Shown here: positions 8,760 through 18,175 of the stretch, one piece after another
Layout: every line of letters starts with the position of its first letter
Position numbering within the stretch: position 1 is the first letter of the stretch
Source: an uncultured Maritimibacter sp.
GTDB lineage: Bacteria; Pseudomonadota; Alphaproteobacteria; Rhodobacterales; Rhodobacteraceae
Direction of reading: 5' to 3'
DNA length: 51,144 bases
Assembly (NCBI GenBank): GCA_913063035.1
Contig: CAJXYS010000020.1
Location: 1-51,144, forward strand
Translations under genes and position numbers: made by a program
The notes under the pieces: model-generated
Seen by the model: the letters and a program-made list of their open reading frames with translations, nothing else
Told to the model about the DNA's origin: nothing
Databases searched by the model: none

Positions 8760-8786
8760 GGGCGCGCCCGACGGGCGCGCCCTTTT
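8760..8786 (+). terminator. Rho-independent terminator of petABC
   Basis: GGGCGCGCCC (8760-8769), loop GAC, GGGCGCGCCC (8773-8782), then TTTT. The ten-pair stem made of two identical palindromic arms is very stable. It sits between petC and the convergent thiQ; the T tract is on the plus side, so it serves petC. Confidence 0.85.
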
Positions 8787-8837
8787 CGTTTCGAAGATGC
8801 CGCGGCGCGCGGGGATACCCGGGCCAACCGGACCGGG

Positions 8838-9533
8838 TCAGCCGAGATAGGCGCGCAGCGCCGGCGGCGGGTCGGCGAAGAGATCCCCGGTCGCCACGGG
8901 CGGCGCGGCCCGGCCATCGGCCACGAGGATGGTCTCCTGGGCCAGCCGCTCCGCGTCGGCGGGATCATGGGTGATCATCAGCACGGTGAGGCCCGCCTCG
9001 GTGGCGATTTCCTCGACGAGCGCCAGCATCTCCGCCTTCAGCGCCGGGCCGAGCGCGGCGAAGGGTTCGTCGAGCAGCAGGAGCGGGCGGTCCCGCAGCA
9101 GCACCCGCGCCAGCGCCGCCCGGCTCTGTTGTCCGCCCGACAGCGCCCCCGGACGCTTGGCGCCCTGGCCTGCCAGGCCGACGCGGTCCAGCACGCGGTC
9201 CACGCGGGCGCCTTCCGCGGCCGAGAGACGCAGGCTCGGGCGCAGCCCCAGCGCCACGTTGTCGGCCACGCTCATATGCGGGAACAGGTTGTGATCCTGG
9301 AAGAGCAGGGTCAGCGGCCGGTCCCCGGGGGGCAGGGCGGTGATGTCCCGGCCTTCCCAAAGGATGCGGCCCCGCGCCGGGGCGATGAAACCGGCGATCG
9401 CGGCCGCCAGCGTGCTCTTCCCCGCCCCGGACGGCCCGATCAACGCCACGCGCCGCCCGGTCGCCACGGTCAGGTCGCCCGCGATGGAGAAGCCGTCGAT
9501 CTCGATCAGGAGTTTTTCAAGTGTCAGTCCCAA
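8838..9533 (-). CDS. thiQ: Thiamine ABC transporter, ATP-binding protein
   Basis: The ATPase that drives thiamine/TPP uptake. The 231-aa product has Walker A GPSGAGKST (about 33-41), a Q-loop in LLFQDHNL, signature LSGGQQSR, Walker B LLLLDEP and the H-loop ITHD. The start is TTG at 9533, preceded by GGAGG on the minus strand and overlapping the thiP stop by 17 nt; no ATG or GTG is better placed. It is last in thiBPQ. Confidence 0.93.
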   Translation of the reverse strand: MGLTLEKLLIEIDGFSIAGDLTVATGRRVALIGPSGAGKSTLAAAIAGFIAPARGRILWEGRDITALPPGDRPLTLLFQDHNLFPHMSVADNVALGLRPSLRLSAAEGARVDRVLDRVGLAGQGAKRPGALSGGQQSRAALARVLLRDRPLLLLDEPFAALGPALKAEMLALVEEIATEAGLTVLMITHDPADAERLAQETILVADGRAAPPVATGDLFADPPPALRAYLG

Positions 9534-11094
9534 CGCGTCCTCCGCGGTCGAAGATCCAGAACAGGGCGAGGCTGAGGCAGAGCAGCAGCAGCGCCGCGCC
9601 GGTGGCGTCCTCCATGCGGTAGGCCGCCATCAGCCGGTAGAGCTGCAGGGGAAGCGTCGCCTGGTCGGGGTCGGCAAAGAGCGCGATCACGCCCAGATCG
9701 CCCATCGACAGCGCGGCCGACAGCCCGGCCGCGAAGCCGAGCGGTCGGCGGATCCGCGGCAGCGTCACCAACCGGAACCGCGTCCACCCCCCTATGCCGA
9801 GGCTTTCGGAGAGTCGGCCATAGGTCTCCGAGACGTCGCGGATCGCGGGGATCAGGGCACGCAAGGCGAAGGGCAGGCTCATGGCCGCGTTGACCAGCGC
9901 GGTGACCGGCAGTGCCAGCGCGACCGGGTCGGCCACCGGGAACAGCAGGATGAACAGCCCGGTGCCGATCACCATGGGCGAGGCCGCGATGGAGAGGTAG
10001 CCGACGGCTTCCAGGAAACCGGCGCGCCGCGGGCGGTCCCGGAGCCGCACGATGGCCGAGGCCAGCGCGATCCCGAGCCCGAGCGTGAGGGCCGTGGAGG
10101 CCAGCGCCACCGCGAGCGACCGCAGCGCGGCCTCGAAGACGCTGGCCGGCAGGCCGGGCAGCGCGGCCAGCCCGCCCGCCGCCACCATGGCCAGCGGCAA
10201 CAGAAGGAATCCCGCGACCAACGTCAGCAGCGCGGCATCGCCCCAGCGATAGGCGCGCCCCCCCGCGTCCCAGCGCTGCACGGTGCGGTCGAGCCCGGCA
10301 CCGAAGGCCACGGGCACCGCGACGATCAGCGCTGCCGCGGCCGCGATCGCGCAGAGCCCGAATTGCACCAGGGCGAGCAGCGCGGCGCGTCCGAGGTCGA
10401 AATCGAAGCGGAACGCCTGGTAGATCGCCAGCTCCACCGTGGTGGCGCGCGGCCCCCCGCCGAGCGTCAGCGCAACCGCGAAGCTGGTGATGCAGATCAG
10501 GAAGATCGCCGCGAAGGCGCCGGGCACCACGGCCCGCAGCATCGGGCGTTCCAGGTGGCGCGCGATCTCGGCCGGTCCCATGCCCAGCTGCGCGGCGAGC
10601 CGGAAATGCTCGGCCGGGATGGCGTGCCAGCCCTGCAGGATCAGCCGTGTCGCCAGCGGCAGGTTGAAGAAGACATTGGCAAGCACCACGCCCTGCAACC
10701 CGTATATCGAGAGCGGCCCGAGGCCGAGCGGCGCGATCAGCCCGCTCACCAGCCCGGCCCGGCCGAACACCGCCAGCAGGCCGAGGACGGCCACGATCAC
10801 CGGCAGGATGAACGGCGCGCCGAGCAGCGTGATCAGCACGCCCCGGCCGCGGAACCGGCGCCGTGCCAGGGCACGCGCCGCGGGGATCGCCAGCGCGACG
10901 CTGATCGCGGCCGAGAGCAGCGCCTGCCAGGCGGTAAAGCGGATCGCCGCCCAGTCGGCCGCACCGAGCCGCGCCGCGGCCTCGGCCCGCCAGGCGACGG
11001 CGAGGATGGTGCCGAGCGTCAGCGCCAGCAGCAGCGCCGCCGCGCCCCAGCCAAGCGCGAGCGCCGGGCTCAGCGGCTGAGCGCGTCGCGCCAT
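9517..11094 (-). CDS. thiP: Thiamine ABC transporter, permease
   Basis: A double-length inner-membrane permease (525 aa) with two tandem binding-protein-dependent transport domains, each with about six helices. EAA-like loops occur near AQLGMGPAEIARHL in the first half and SESLGIGGWTRFRLVTLP in the second. The ATG at 11094 overlaps the end of thiB by 25 nt, and its own end overlaps thiQ, so all three are translated as a block. It pairs with ThiB and ThiQ for uptake of thiamine or its phosphates. Confidence 0.93.
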   Translation of the reverse strand: MARRAQPLSPALALGWGAAALLLALTLGTILAVAWRAEAAARLGAADWAAIRFTAWQALLSAAISVALAIPAARALARRRFRGRGVLITLLGAPFILPVIVAVLGLLAVFGRAGLVSGLIAPLGLGPLSIYGLQGVVLANVFFNLPLATRLILQGWHAIPAEHFRLAAQLGMGPAEIARHLERPMLRAVVPGAFAAIFLICITSFAVALTLGGGPRATTVELAIYQAFRFDFDLGRAALLALVQFGLCAIAAAAALIVAVPVAFGAGLDRTVQRWDAGGRAYRWGDAALLTLVAGFLLLPLAMVAAGGLAALPGLPASVFEAALRSLAVALASTALTLGLGIALASAIVRLRDRPRRAGFLEAVGYLSIAASPMVIGTGLFILLFPVADPVALALPVTALVNAAMSLPFALRALIPAIRDVSETYGRLSESLGIGGWTRFRLVTLPRIRRPLGFAAGLSAALSMGDLGVIALFADPDQATLPLQLYRLMAAYRMEDATGAALLLLCLSLALFWIFDRGGRVGTDT

Positions 11095-12071
11095 TCGTTC
11101 AGCGCCGCGTCACGGATCGCGGCTGCCTCCTCGGGGGGAAAGAGCAGGGCCTTGTCCGGCGTGGCCAGCGTCTCGAAGCCCTTGGGCAGACCCGAGTCGG
11201 GTGTGACGGCGGGATACATCCAGTTCGTGGTCGGGATGACCGACTGGAAGCGGTCCGACGTCATGAAGGTGAGGAACGCGTCGGCCAGCTCCGGCTGGTC
11301 CGTGCCGGCCAGCTTGCCGGCGACCTCGACCTGCATGTAGTGGCCTTCCTCGAACAGCGCGGCGGCTTTCGTTGGATCCTCCTCGGCGATCAGGTGATAG
11401 GCCGGCGAGGTGGTGTAGGAGAGCGCCATGTCCGCCTCGCCTTCGAGGAACATGCCATAGGCCTCGGACCAGCCCTTGGTGACGGTCAGGATGCGCGGGG
11501 CGAGCGCTTCCCAGATCGTGCCGGCCTCGTCGCCATAGGCATGCTTGACCCACAGCAGCAGACCTAGCCCGGGGGTGGAACTGCGCGGATCCTGGATCAC
11601 GACCTTGAGATCCTCGTCGGCGATCAGCTCGCGAAAGCTGCCGGGCGCGTCCCCGATCCGGGTCTCGTCGTAGACGAAGGCGAAGTAGCCCCAGTCATAG
11701 GGCAGGAAGGTCGGGTCGTCCCAGGTGACGGGCAGATCGAAGGCGGGGGCGTCCAGGCCGTGGGGGGCGAAGAGCCCGGTTTCCGCCGCGGCCGCCATCA
11801 GGTTGGTGTCGAGCCCGAGCACCACGTCGGCATCGCTGCGCGCGCCCTCGAGGCGTACGCGCGCCAGCAAGGCCGCGCCGTCACCGGCCGCGACGAATTC
11901 CAGGTCGCAGCCGCAGGTCTCCTCGAAGGCGGCCTCCACCTGCGGGCCGGGGCCCCATTCGGTGACGAAGCTGTCATAGGTGTAGACGGTCAGCGTCGGG
12001 GTGTCCTGCGCAGCGGCGGCGCCCGCCAATGCCAGGGAACAACCCGCAGCCAGGATGGAAATCGGTTTCAT
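11070..12071 (-). CDS. thiB: Thiamine-binding periplasmic protein
   Basis: The 333-aa substrate-binding protein of the thiamine transporter. A signal peptide ends near AAAAQ (about residue 22). The mature part starts LTVYTYDSFVTEWGPGP, the typical ThiB beginning, and carries the family segments YDWGYFAFVYDE and SSTPGLGLLLW. The ATG at 12071 has AAAGGAGG upstream. A TPP riboswitch lies 53 nt upstream, so intracellular thiamine pyrophosphate should repress the whole thiBPQ operon. Confidence 0.95.
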   Translation of the reverse strand: MKPISILAAGCSLALAGAAAAQDTPTLTVYTYDSFVTEWGPGPQVEAAFEETCGCDLEFVAAGDGAALLARVRLEGARSDADVVLGLDTNLMAAAAETGLFAPHGLDAPAFDLPVTWDDPTFLPYDWGYFAFVYDETRIGDAPGSFRELIADEDLKVVIQDPRSSTPGLGLLLWVKHAYGDEAGTIWEALAPRILTVTKGWSEAYGMFLEGEADMALSYTTSPAYHLIAEEDPTKAAALFEEGHYMQVEVAGKLAGTDQPELADAFLTFMTSDRFQSVIPTTNWMYPAVTPDSGLPKGFETLATPDKALLFPPEEAAAIRDAALNEWRDALSR

Positions 12072-12123
12072 GCGCTCCTCCTTTCGCTACAGGCGCGGTC
12101 AGGTGGAGCGTCTTGCCCTGGTC

Positions 12124-12209
12124 ACCTTCCCTACGCCGGTGTGAGCCGGTTCAGGTTCAACGGGTTCGCGCGGCGGCGCATCTCAGCCCTTGTCGGGGCA
12201 CCCCGAGGT
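12124..12209 (-). promoter_or_regulatory. TPP riboswitch (THI element) of thiBPQ
   Basis: On the minus strand the leader shows the conserved blocks in order: a CCTCGGGGTGCC start, the GGGCTGAGA core, TTGAACCTGA, and the closing ACACCGGCGTAGGGAAGGT. This is the canonical THI box arrangement. The thiB ribosome site (AAAGGAGG) lies downstream, so control of translation or of termination by TPP is expected; I see no clear T-tract terminator in between, which favours ribosome-site sequestration. Confidence 0.95.
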
Positions 12210-12308
12210 AGGGGCGAACCTAGTTGCGGCACGGGGCTTCGGCAAGGTGAAACCGCTTGAGGCGCGCCGTCCCGCCCGCTAGACCGCGGGGACAGAGGAG
12301 AAACGCGC

Positions 12309-13409
12309 ATGTCGATCAACAGTTTCGGGCATCTTTTCCGGGTCACGACCTGGGGCGAAAGCCACGGGCCCGCGCTGGGTGCGACCGTCGACGGTTGCCC
12401 GCCGGGCATCGCGCTCGACGCGGTCGGGCTGCAGCGCTGGCTCGACCGGCGCAAGCCGGGGCAGAACCGCTACACCACCCAGCGCCGCGAAGCCGACGAG
12501 GTCGAGATCCTGTCGGGCGTCTTCGAGGGCGAGACCACCGGCACGCCGATCCAACTGATGATCCGCAATACCGACCAGCGGTCCAAGGATTACGGTGACA
12601 TCAAGGACAAGTTCCGTCCCGGCCATGCCGATATCACCTACTGGCAGAAATACGGGATCCGCGACTACCGGGGCGGCGGGCGGTCCTCGGCGCGGGAAAC
12701 GGCGGCGCGGGTGGCGGCCGGCGGCGTGGCGCGGGCGGCGCTGGAGGCGCTGGCGCCCGGGATCTCCATCACCGGCTACATGGTGCAGATGGGGCCGCAT
12801 GCGATCGATCGTGCGCGCTTCGACTGGGCGGAGATCGACCGCAACCCCTTCTGGGTGCCCGATCCGCAGGCGGCCGAGGACTGGGCCGGCTACCTGGACG
12901 CGCTTCGCAAGTCCGGCAATTCCGTCGGCGCGGTGATCGAGGTGACGGCGCGCGGTGTGCCCGCGGGGCTGGGCGCCCCGGTCTACGGCAAGCTCGACAC
13001 CGATCTCGCGGCGGCGATGATGTCGATCAACGCGGTGAAGGGCGTCGAGATCGGCGCCGGCATGGCCGCGGCGGACCTGACCGGCGAGGCCAATGCCGAC
13101 GAGATCGCGATGGGGCCTGACGGGCCGGTGTATTCCTCGAACCATGCCGGCGGCATCCTCGGCGGGATATCGACGGGCCAGGACGTCGTCCTGCGTTTCG
13201 CGGTGAAGCCGACCTCGTCGATCCTGACGCCGCGGCGCACCATCACAAAGTCCGGCGCGGAGACCGAGATCGTCACCAAGGGGCGGCACGATCCCTGCGT
13301 CGGAATCCGTGCCGTACCCGTGGGCGAGGCGATGGCAGCCTGCGTCCTGCTCGATCACCTTTTGCTGCACCGCGGCCAGGTGGGCGCGAACCGCGGCGCG
13401 ATCGGCTAG
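12309..13409 (+). CDS. aroC: Chorismate synthase
   Basis: The last enzyme of the shikimate pathway; it converts 5-enolpyruvylshikimate-3-phosphate to chorismate with reduced FMN. The 366-aa protein carries all three family signatures: GESHGPALG (residues 16-24), [15 protein letters not shown] and [16 protein letters not shown]. The ATG is preceded by GAGGAG. It is divergent from the thiB riboswitch region, and its TAG overlaps the stop of the convergent EamA-family gene by 4 nt. Confidence 0.98.
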   Translation: MSINSFGHLFRVTTWGESHGPALGATVDGCPPGIALDAVGLQRWLDRRKPGQNRYTTQRREADEVEILSGVFEGETTGTPIQLMIRNTDQRSKDYGDIKDKFRPGHADITYWQKYGIRDYRGGGRSSARETAARVAAGGVARAALEALAPGISITGYMVQMGPHAIDRARFDWAEIDRNPFWVPDPQAAEDWAGYLDALRKSGNSVGAVIEVTARGVPAGLGAPVYGKLDTDLAAAMMSINAVKGVEIGAGMAAADLTGEANADEIAMGPDGPVYSSNHAGGILGGISTGQDVVLRFAVKPTSSILTPRRTITKSGAETEIVTKGRHDPCVGIRAVPVGEAMAACVLLDHLLLHRGQVGANRGAIG

Positions 13410-14293
13410 CGCGGGGCGGCCTCGGCCGCCTTGGCCTGTTTCGAGATCTGCACCGCCAGGATTCCCGCCATGATCACGGCGACGCCGAGCAGGTCCCCCG
13501 CGCCGAGCGCCTCGCCCAGGAGCGCGGCGGCGATGGCCACGCCCAGGAACGGGTTGAGGAAGTGGAAGGTCGCGGCCCGCGTCGCGCCGATCCGCCGGAC
13601 CAGGACGAACCAGGTGAAGGTCGCCGCCAGCCCCGGCACCAGCGTCGTGTAGGCAAAGGCCGCGACGAGCTGCCAGGACCAGGTGACCTGCCAGCTTTCC
13701 AGCGCGAGACCCGCCGGGAAGAGCGCCGCGCTGCCGATCAGCATCTGCACCCCGACGATCATCAGCACGTTCCCGCCCGAGGATGCCCCGCGCACCGCGA
13801 GCGTCGCGAAGGTCAGCGCGAGCACGCCCATGAGGCAGAGCGTCAGGCCGAAGCCGTCCACCCCGGCCGAGAGCCGGTCGCCCATGATGATCGCGACGCC
13901 TGCGAACCCCGCGAAGAGCCCGAAGATCCCGAGCGCGGGGACCCTTTCGCCGAACACGACCCAGTTCGCGGCGGCCACCAGCAGCGGCATGGAGGAGGCG
14001 ATGATCGCGGCAAGCGAGGCCTCGATCGTCTGCATGGCGACGAAGTTGAGACCGAGGTAAAGCGCGTTCTGGCAGATCCCGAAGAGCACCGTGGCGCCCC
14101 ATTGCGCCCGGGTGAGCCGGGCGCGCTGGCCCAGCAGCGCCGCGATGCCCACGGCCAGAAGGCCCGAGATCAGGAACCGAACGGCAAGGGCGGACAGGGG
14201 CGGCGCGTCCTGGACGATGATCCTGGCGGAGGTGAAGGCGCTGGACCACATGACGGCGAAGGCCACCCCCATAAGGATCGCGCGAATGTCCAT
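13406..14293 (-). CDS. EamA/DMT-family transporter (10 membrane helices)
   Basis: A 295-aa inner-membrane protein with two EamA repeats (about 8-138 and 150-283), each with five hydrophobic helices. These transporters export amino acids, metabolites or drugs; the substrate cannot be read from sequence. The start [22 protein letters not shown] is typical of the family. It is convergent with aroC, overlapping by 4 nt. Confidence 0.88.
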   Translation of the reverse strand: MDIRAILMGVAFAVMWSSAFTSARIIVQDAPPLSALAVRFLISGLLAVGIAALLGQRARLTRAQWGATVLFGICQNALYLGLNFVAMQTIEASLAAIIASSMPLLVAAANWVVFGERVPALGIFGLFAGFAGVAIIMGDRLSAGVDGFGLTLCLMGVLALTFATLAVRGASSGGNVLMIVGVQMLIGSAALFPAGLALESWQVTWSWQLVAAFAYTTLVPGLAATFTWFVLVRRIGATRAATFHFLNPFLGVAIAAALLGEALGAGDLLGVAVIMAGILAVQISKQAKAAEAAPR

Positions 14294-14346
14294 GAAGTCC
14301 CCCTGAAAAGGAAAAGGCCGCCCGCAGGCGACCCTAGACGATGGGG

Positions 14347-14367
14347 CCGGGGGCGTTAAGCCCCCGG
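14347..14367 (-). terminator. Stem-loop after the HU gene
   Basis: CCGGGGGC (14347-14354) and GCCCCCGG (14360-14367) form an 8-bp perfect stem with loop GTTAA, 11 nt past the HU stop on the minus strand. No T tract follows on that strand, so termination may be partial. Confidence 0.5.
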
Positions 14368-14378
14368 GCTCACAACGC

Positions 14379-14669
14379 TCAGCTGTTGACGCTGTCCTTG
14401 AGCGCCTTGGCGACGGTCATCTTGACGACCTTGTCTGCCGGCTTGTGAATCTGCTCGCCCGTGGCGGGGTTGCGGACCATCCGGGCCGGCCGCTCGCGGC
14501 AGTACACCTTGCCGACGCCGGGCAGGGTGACGGCGCCGCCGCCCGAAACTTCGCTGGTGATGATCTCGGTCAGCGCATCGATCGCGCCGCCGGCGCTTTT
14601 CTTGTCCATGCCGGTCTTCTCGGCCAGCGCGGCCACGAGTTGGGTCTTGGTCATCGGTTTTTGTGCCAT
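14379..14669 (-). CDS. HU-family DNA-binding protein
   Basis: A 96-aa histone-like protein that bends DNA and packs the nucleoid as a dimer. It begins MAQKPMTKTQLVAALAEKTG and shows the beta-arm region with RPARMVRNPATGE, where the Pro in RNPATG is the intercalating residue, and the C-terminal helix VAKALKDSV. GAAGGAG precedes the ATG. It stands alone between two hairpins. HU-like rather than IHF: the N-terminal MAQKPMTK extension is common in Rhodobacterales HU-like proteins, and the IHF-specific ends are absent. Confidence 0.92.
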   Translation of the reverse strand: MAQKPMTKTQLVAALAEKTGMDKKSAGGAIDALTEIITSEVSGGGAVTLPGVGKVYCRERPARMVRNPATGEQIHKPADKVVKMTVAKALKDSVNS

Positions 14670-14769
14670 TCGACTGCTCCTTCGCTTGCCCCTCGTTCTT
14701 GGGGTTACAATCCATGAATCTAACTGAATATCGTGGTGTCACACAATCGTTAGTGGCGATCAGCATAGC

Positions 14770-14796
14770 AAAAAACGCCATTTTGTGCGGTTTTTT
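14770..14796. terminator. Bidirectional terminator-like hairpin between amn and HU
   Basis: AAAAAACGC (14770-14778) pairs with GCGGTTTTTT (14787-14796) with one bulged base. The A and T tracts make it work in either direction; for amn (minus strand) it lies just past the stop codon at 14805. The HU promoter must lie between 14670 and 14770; I could not pick a convincing hexamer pair there. Confidence 0.55.
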
Positions 14797-14804
14797 CTGT
14801 CCAG

Positions 14805-16289
14805 TTACAGAAATGCGGTCTCTTCGAAGCTCCTCAGCTTGCGGGAATGGATGCGTTCGAGTGGCATGTCGCGCAGTGTCTCGAGCGCGCGGATACCGAT
14901 CAGCAGGTGCCGTTTCACCTGGGTCTTGTAGAATTCGGTGGCCATTCCGGGCAGTTTCAGCTCGCCGTGCAGCGGCTTGTCGCTGACGCAGAGAAGCGTG
15001 CCGTAAGGCACCCGGAACCGGAAGCCGTTGGCCGCGATGGTGGCGGATTCCATGTCGAGCGCGATGGCGCGGGACTGGCTCAGCCGCTGCACCGGCCCGG
15101 ACTGGTCGCGCAGTTCCCAGTTGCGGTTGTCCAGCGTCGCGACCGTGCCTGTGCGCATGATCCGCTTGAGGTCGTAGCCTTCGAATTCGGTCACCGCGCC
15201 GACCGCTTCCTCCAGCGCGATCTGGATCTCGGCCAGCGCCGGGATCGGCACCCAGACAGGCAGGTCGGCGTCCAGCACGCGATCCTCGCGCAGATAGGCA
15301 TGGGCCAGCACGAAATCCCCCAGGCGCTGGCTGTTCCGAAGCCCGGCGCAATGGCCCACCATCAGCCAGGCATGCGGGCGCAGCACCGCGATGTGGTCGG
15401 TGGCGGTCTTGGCGTTGGACGGGCCGACGCCGATATTCACCAGCGTGATCCCCGCCTGCTTGTCGCGCTTCAGGTGATAGGCCGGCATCTGCGGGATCTT
15501 GCCGGGTTCGGGCAGCGGATCGTCGGGGGCGGAAATGACGGCATTCCCCGGCATCACGAATTCCGTGTAGCCGGAATTCGGGTCGGCCAGCATCTCGCGG
15601 GCGAAGGCGGCGAATTCCTCGACGTAGAACTGGTAGTTGGTGAACAGGATGTGGTTCTGGAAATGCTCGGCCGCCGTGGCCGTGTAATGAACCAGCCGCG
15701 CCAGCGAGTAGTCCACCCGCTGCGCCTTGAACGGCGCCAGCGCGCCCGAGCCGTCGGGGTTCTTGAACCCGTAGCCGTTGACGATGTCGTCGTCCGTCGT
15801 GGTCAGGTCCGGCACGTCGAACACGTCGCGCAGCGTGAAGTTCAGCACGCCCTCCTGCGGGACGGTGATGTTGTCCTCGGCCGCGACGGCGAAATGCACC
15901 GGGATCGGCGTGTCGGAGAGACCGATCTCGACCGGGACGTCATGGTTTTCCAGCAAGAGCCCGATCTGCTGGCGCAGGTAGGTCTCGAAGAGATCCGGCC
16001 GCGTGACGGTGGTCGAATAGGTTCCCGGCTCGGCCACGTGGCCGAAGGCGAGGCGGCTGTCGACATGGGCGAAGCTTGCCGTGGTGATCCGGATCTCGGG
16101 ATAGAAGGCCCGGAACCGCGTCTGCGGCGCCGGTCCGGTCAGGCTGTCGATGAACTTCTCGCGCAGGAAGGCCGTGGCAGCGTGGTAAAGCGCGTTCAGA
16201 TGCGCGACCGCCGCTTCCGCGTCCCGGAAGCTCTGCGGCGGCTCGGCGGGCGGGCTCTCGACGGGGAGGTTCTGGAGCGGCGCCTTCAC
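14805..16289 (-). CDS. amn: AMP nucleosidase
   Basis: Hydrolyses AMP to adenine and ribose 5-phosphate. The 494-aa product matches Amn in length and layout: an N-terminal regulatory domain (about 20-190) and a C-terminal nucleoside-phosphorylase-like domain with TLVNIGVGPSNAKTATDHIAVLRP, MVGHCAGLR and the catalytic region ALDMESATIAANG. I place the start at GTG 16289, overlapping the ade stop as GTGA; the longer frame upstream runs antisense-like inside ade. It is co-transcribed with ade, so the adenine released can be deaminated at once. Confidence 0.93.
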   Translation of the reverse strand: MKAPLQNLPVESPPAEPPQSFRDAEAAVAHLNALYHAATAFLREKFIDSLTGPAPQTRFRAFYPEIRITTASFAHVDSRLAFGHVAEPGTYSTTVTRPDLFETYLRQQIGLLLENHDVPVEIGLSDTPIPVHFAVAAEDNITVPQEGVLNFTLRDVFDVPDLTTTDDDIVNGYGFKNPDGSGALAPFKAQRVDYSLARLVHYTATAAEHFQNHILFTNYQFYVEEFAAFAREMLADPNSGYTEFVMPGNAVISAPDDPLPEPGKIPQMPAYHLKRDKQAGITLVNIGVGPSNAKTATDHIAVLRPHAWLMVGHCAGLRNSQRLGDFVLAHAYLREDRVLDADLPVWVPIPALAEIQIALEEAVGAVTEFEGYDLKRIMRTGTVATLDNRNWELRDQSGPVQRLSQSRAIALDMESATIAANGFRFRVPYGTLLCVSDKPLHGELKLPGMATEFYKTQVKRHLLIGIRALETLRDMPLERIHSRKLRSFEETAFL

Positions 16290-18106
16290 GATCCGGACTC
16301 CGGGCCGGCCTCGAAGAGATCGGTCAGCTGGAACCGCGTGACATCCACGAGCCCCTTGTCGGAGATCCTGAGTTCCGGGATCACCACCAGCGCAAGCAGC
16401 GAGTGCTGCATGTAGGCGTTGTTGAGCGTGCAGCCACATGCCGCCATCGCCTCGCCCATGCGGGACGCGGCGGCGGCGACGTCTTCGGCGGGGGCGTCCG
16501 ACATCAGCCCGGCGATGGGCAGCGGGACCAGCGCCAGCTCGGCGCCGTCCTTCCAGACGGTGATGCCGCCGCCGACCTCGCCCAGCCGGTTGGCCGCGGC
16601 GGCCATCATCTCGCGGTCGGTGCCCACCACGATCATGTGGTGGCTGTCATGCGCGACGGTCGAGGCCATCGCCATGCCCGGACCGTAGCCAAAGCCCGAC
16701 ACGAAGGCGTTGACCACGCCCCCGGTGCCGCGGTGGCGTTCGACCAGCGCGATCTGGGCGATGTCGTTCTCGGGATCGCAGTCGACGGTGCCGCGCACGG
16801 GAAGATCCGCCGTCAGGGCCCGTGTCGGCGCCTGGTTTTCGACCACGCCGATAACCCGGGCCGTCACCCGTGCCGCGTCGGCCGGCGCGGGCACTTCGAA
16901 ATCCGCCGCCGCGAGGGTCCTGCCCAGGTGCACCGTCGAGCGCACGTCTTCCGGCCAGTCGAGATGCGGCGTCTCGACGGTGATGCGGCCGTCGACCGCC
17001 ACGGTCCGGCCGCGGGCGATGACGCCGTGGACCGGCAGCGCGCGCAGGTCCGAGGTCAGGATCACGTCGGCCCGCCGGCCCGGCGCGATGGAACCGAGCT
17101 CGCGTTCCAGCCCGAAATGCGTCGCGGTGTTCAGCGTCGCCATCTGCAGCGCCACCAGCGGATCGCAGCCGCAGTCGATGGCGTGACGCACGACGCGGTT
17201 CATATGCCCGTCTTCGACCAGCGTGCCCGAATGGCTGTCATCGGTGCAGAGGATGAAATTGCGCGGATCGAGACCCTTTTCGGTGATCGCGGTGATCTGG
17301 GATTCGACGTCGTACCAGGCCGAGCCGAGCCGCAGCATCGCGCGCATGCCCTGCCGGACGCGTGCGATGGCGTCTTCCTCGCGCGTGCCCTCGTGGTCGT
17401 CGGCGGGCCCGCCGGCGGCATAGGCGTGGAAGGCCGGGCCGAGGTCGGGGCTCGCGTAGTGCCCGCCCACGGTCTTGCCGGCGGCCTGGGTCGCCGCGAT
17501 CTCGGCCAGCATCTTCCCGTCCCCGGCCACCACGCCGGGAAAATTCATCATCTCGCCCAGCCCGACGATGCCGGGCCAGGACATGGCCTCGGCCACGTCT
17601 TCGGGGGTGATTTCGTGGCCCGTCGTCTCGAGCCCCGGCGCCGACGGCGCGCAGGAGGGCATCTGCGTGAAGATGTTGATCGGTTGCAGCAGCGCCTCGT
17701 CATGCATCAGCCGCACACCGCGCAGGCCCAGCACGTTCGCGATCTCGTGGGGGTCGGTGAACATCGTGGTGGTGCCGTGCGGGATCACGGCGCGGGCGAA
17801 CTGCGCCGGTGTCAGCATGCCCGACTCGATATGCATATGCCCGTCGCAGAGACCGGGCACCAGGTAAAGCCCGTCGGCGTCGAGCACCTCTGTCTCGTCG
17901 CCGATGCAGTGGCTGGCATCCGGGCCGCAATAGGCAAAGCGTCCCTCGGCGATGGCGATATCCTGGCCGGGCAGGATCTCGCGGCTGTGGACGTTCACCC
18001 AGGTGCCGCCGCTGATCACCATGTCGGCCGGCGCACGGCCGGCGGCCACGGCAACCAGTCGCGGCGCGGCCTCGGCCCAGGTCTTGATCGGGGGTCGTGT
18101 GTCCAT
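16286..18106 (-). CDS. ade: Adenine deaminase
   Basis: A metal-dependent amidohydrolase that converts adenine to hypoxanthine and ammonia. It has the metal motif GLCDGHMHIESG, HGTTTMFTDPHEIAN, an active-site Asp in ILCTDDSHSG, and the C-terminal adenine-deaminase domain with GFGYGPGMAMASTVAHDSHH. I chose the ATG at 18106 (MDTRPPIKTW); an in-frame ATG at 18121 would add five residues and neither has a perfect ribosome site. It is followed by amn with a 4-nt overlap. Together they salvage AMP to hypoxanthine. Confidence 0.93.
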   Translation of the reverse strand: MDTRPPIKTWAEAAPRLVAVAAGRAPADMVISGGTWVNVHSREILPGQDIAIAEGRFAYCGPDASHCIGDETEVLDADGLYLVPGLCDGHMHIESGMLTPAQFARAVIPHGTTTMFTDPHEIANVLGLRGVRLMHDEALLQPINIFTQMPSCAPSAPGLETTGHEITPEDVAEAMSWPGIVGLGEMMNFPGVVAGDGKMLAEIAATQAAGKTVGGHYASPDLGPAFHAYAAGGPADDHEGTREEDAIARVRQGMRAMLRLGSAWYDVESQITAITEKGLDPRNFILCTDDSHSGTLVEDGHMNRVVRHAIDCGCDPLVALQMATLNTATHFGLERELGSIAPGRRADVILTSDLRALPVHGVIARGRTVAVDGRITVETPHLDWPEDVRSTVHLGRTLAAADFEVPAPADAARVTARVIGVVENQAPTRALTADLPVRGTVDCDPENDIAQIALVERHRGTGGVVNAFVSGFGYGPGMAMASTVAHDSHHMIVVGTDREMMAAAANRLGEVGGGITVWKDGAELALVPLPIAGLMSDAPAEDVAAAASRMGEAMAACGCTLNNAYMQHSLLALVVIPELRISDKGLVDVTRFQLTDLFEAGPESGS

Positions 18107-18175
18107 GGGGCAGTCTTTCACGTCTCGCGCGGCCGGGGCAAGCCGATCCGCATGGCAGGATCGGGCGCGGCGGTG

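Noticed and set aside
8601-9575. Plus-strand open frame running from the end of petC through thiQ
   Set aside because: It crosses a strong terminator and is antisense to thiQ; no motifs.
9340-11340. Open frame of 666 codons on the plus strand opposite thiP and thiQ
   Set aside because: Gln/Arg/Gly-rich low-complexity product antisense to two recognised transporter genes.
14670-14769. Promoter for HU (GTGACA or TTGTGT with weak -10 candidates)
   Set aside because: A promoter must be here, but no hexamer pair was good enough to name a site.
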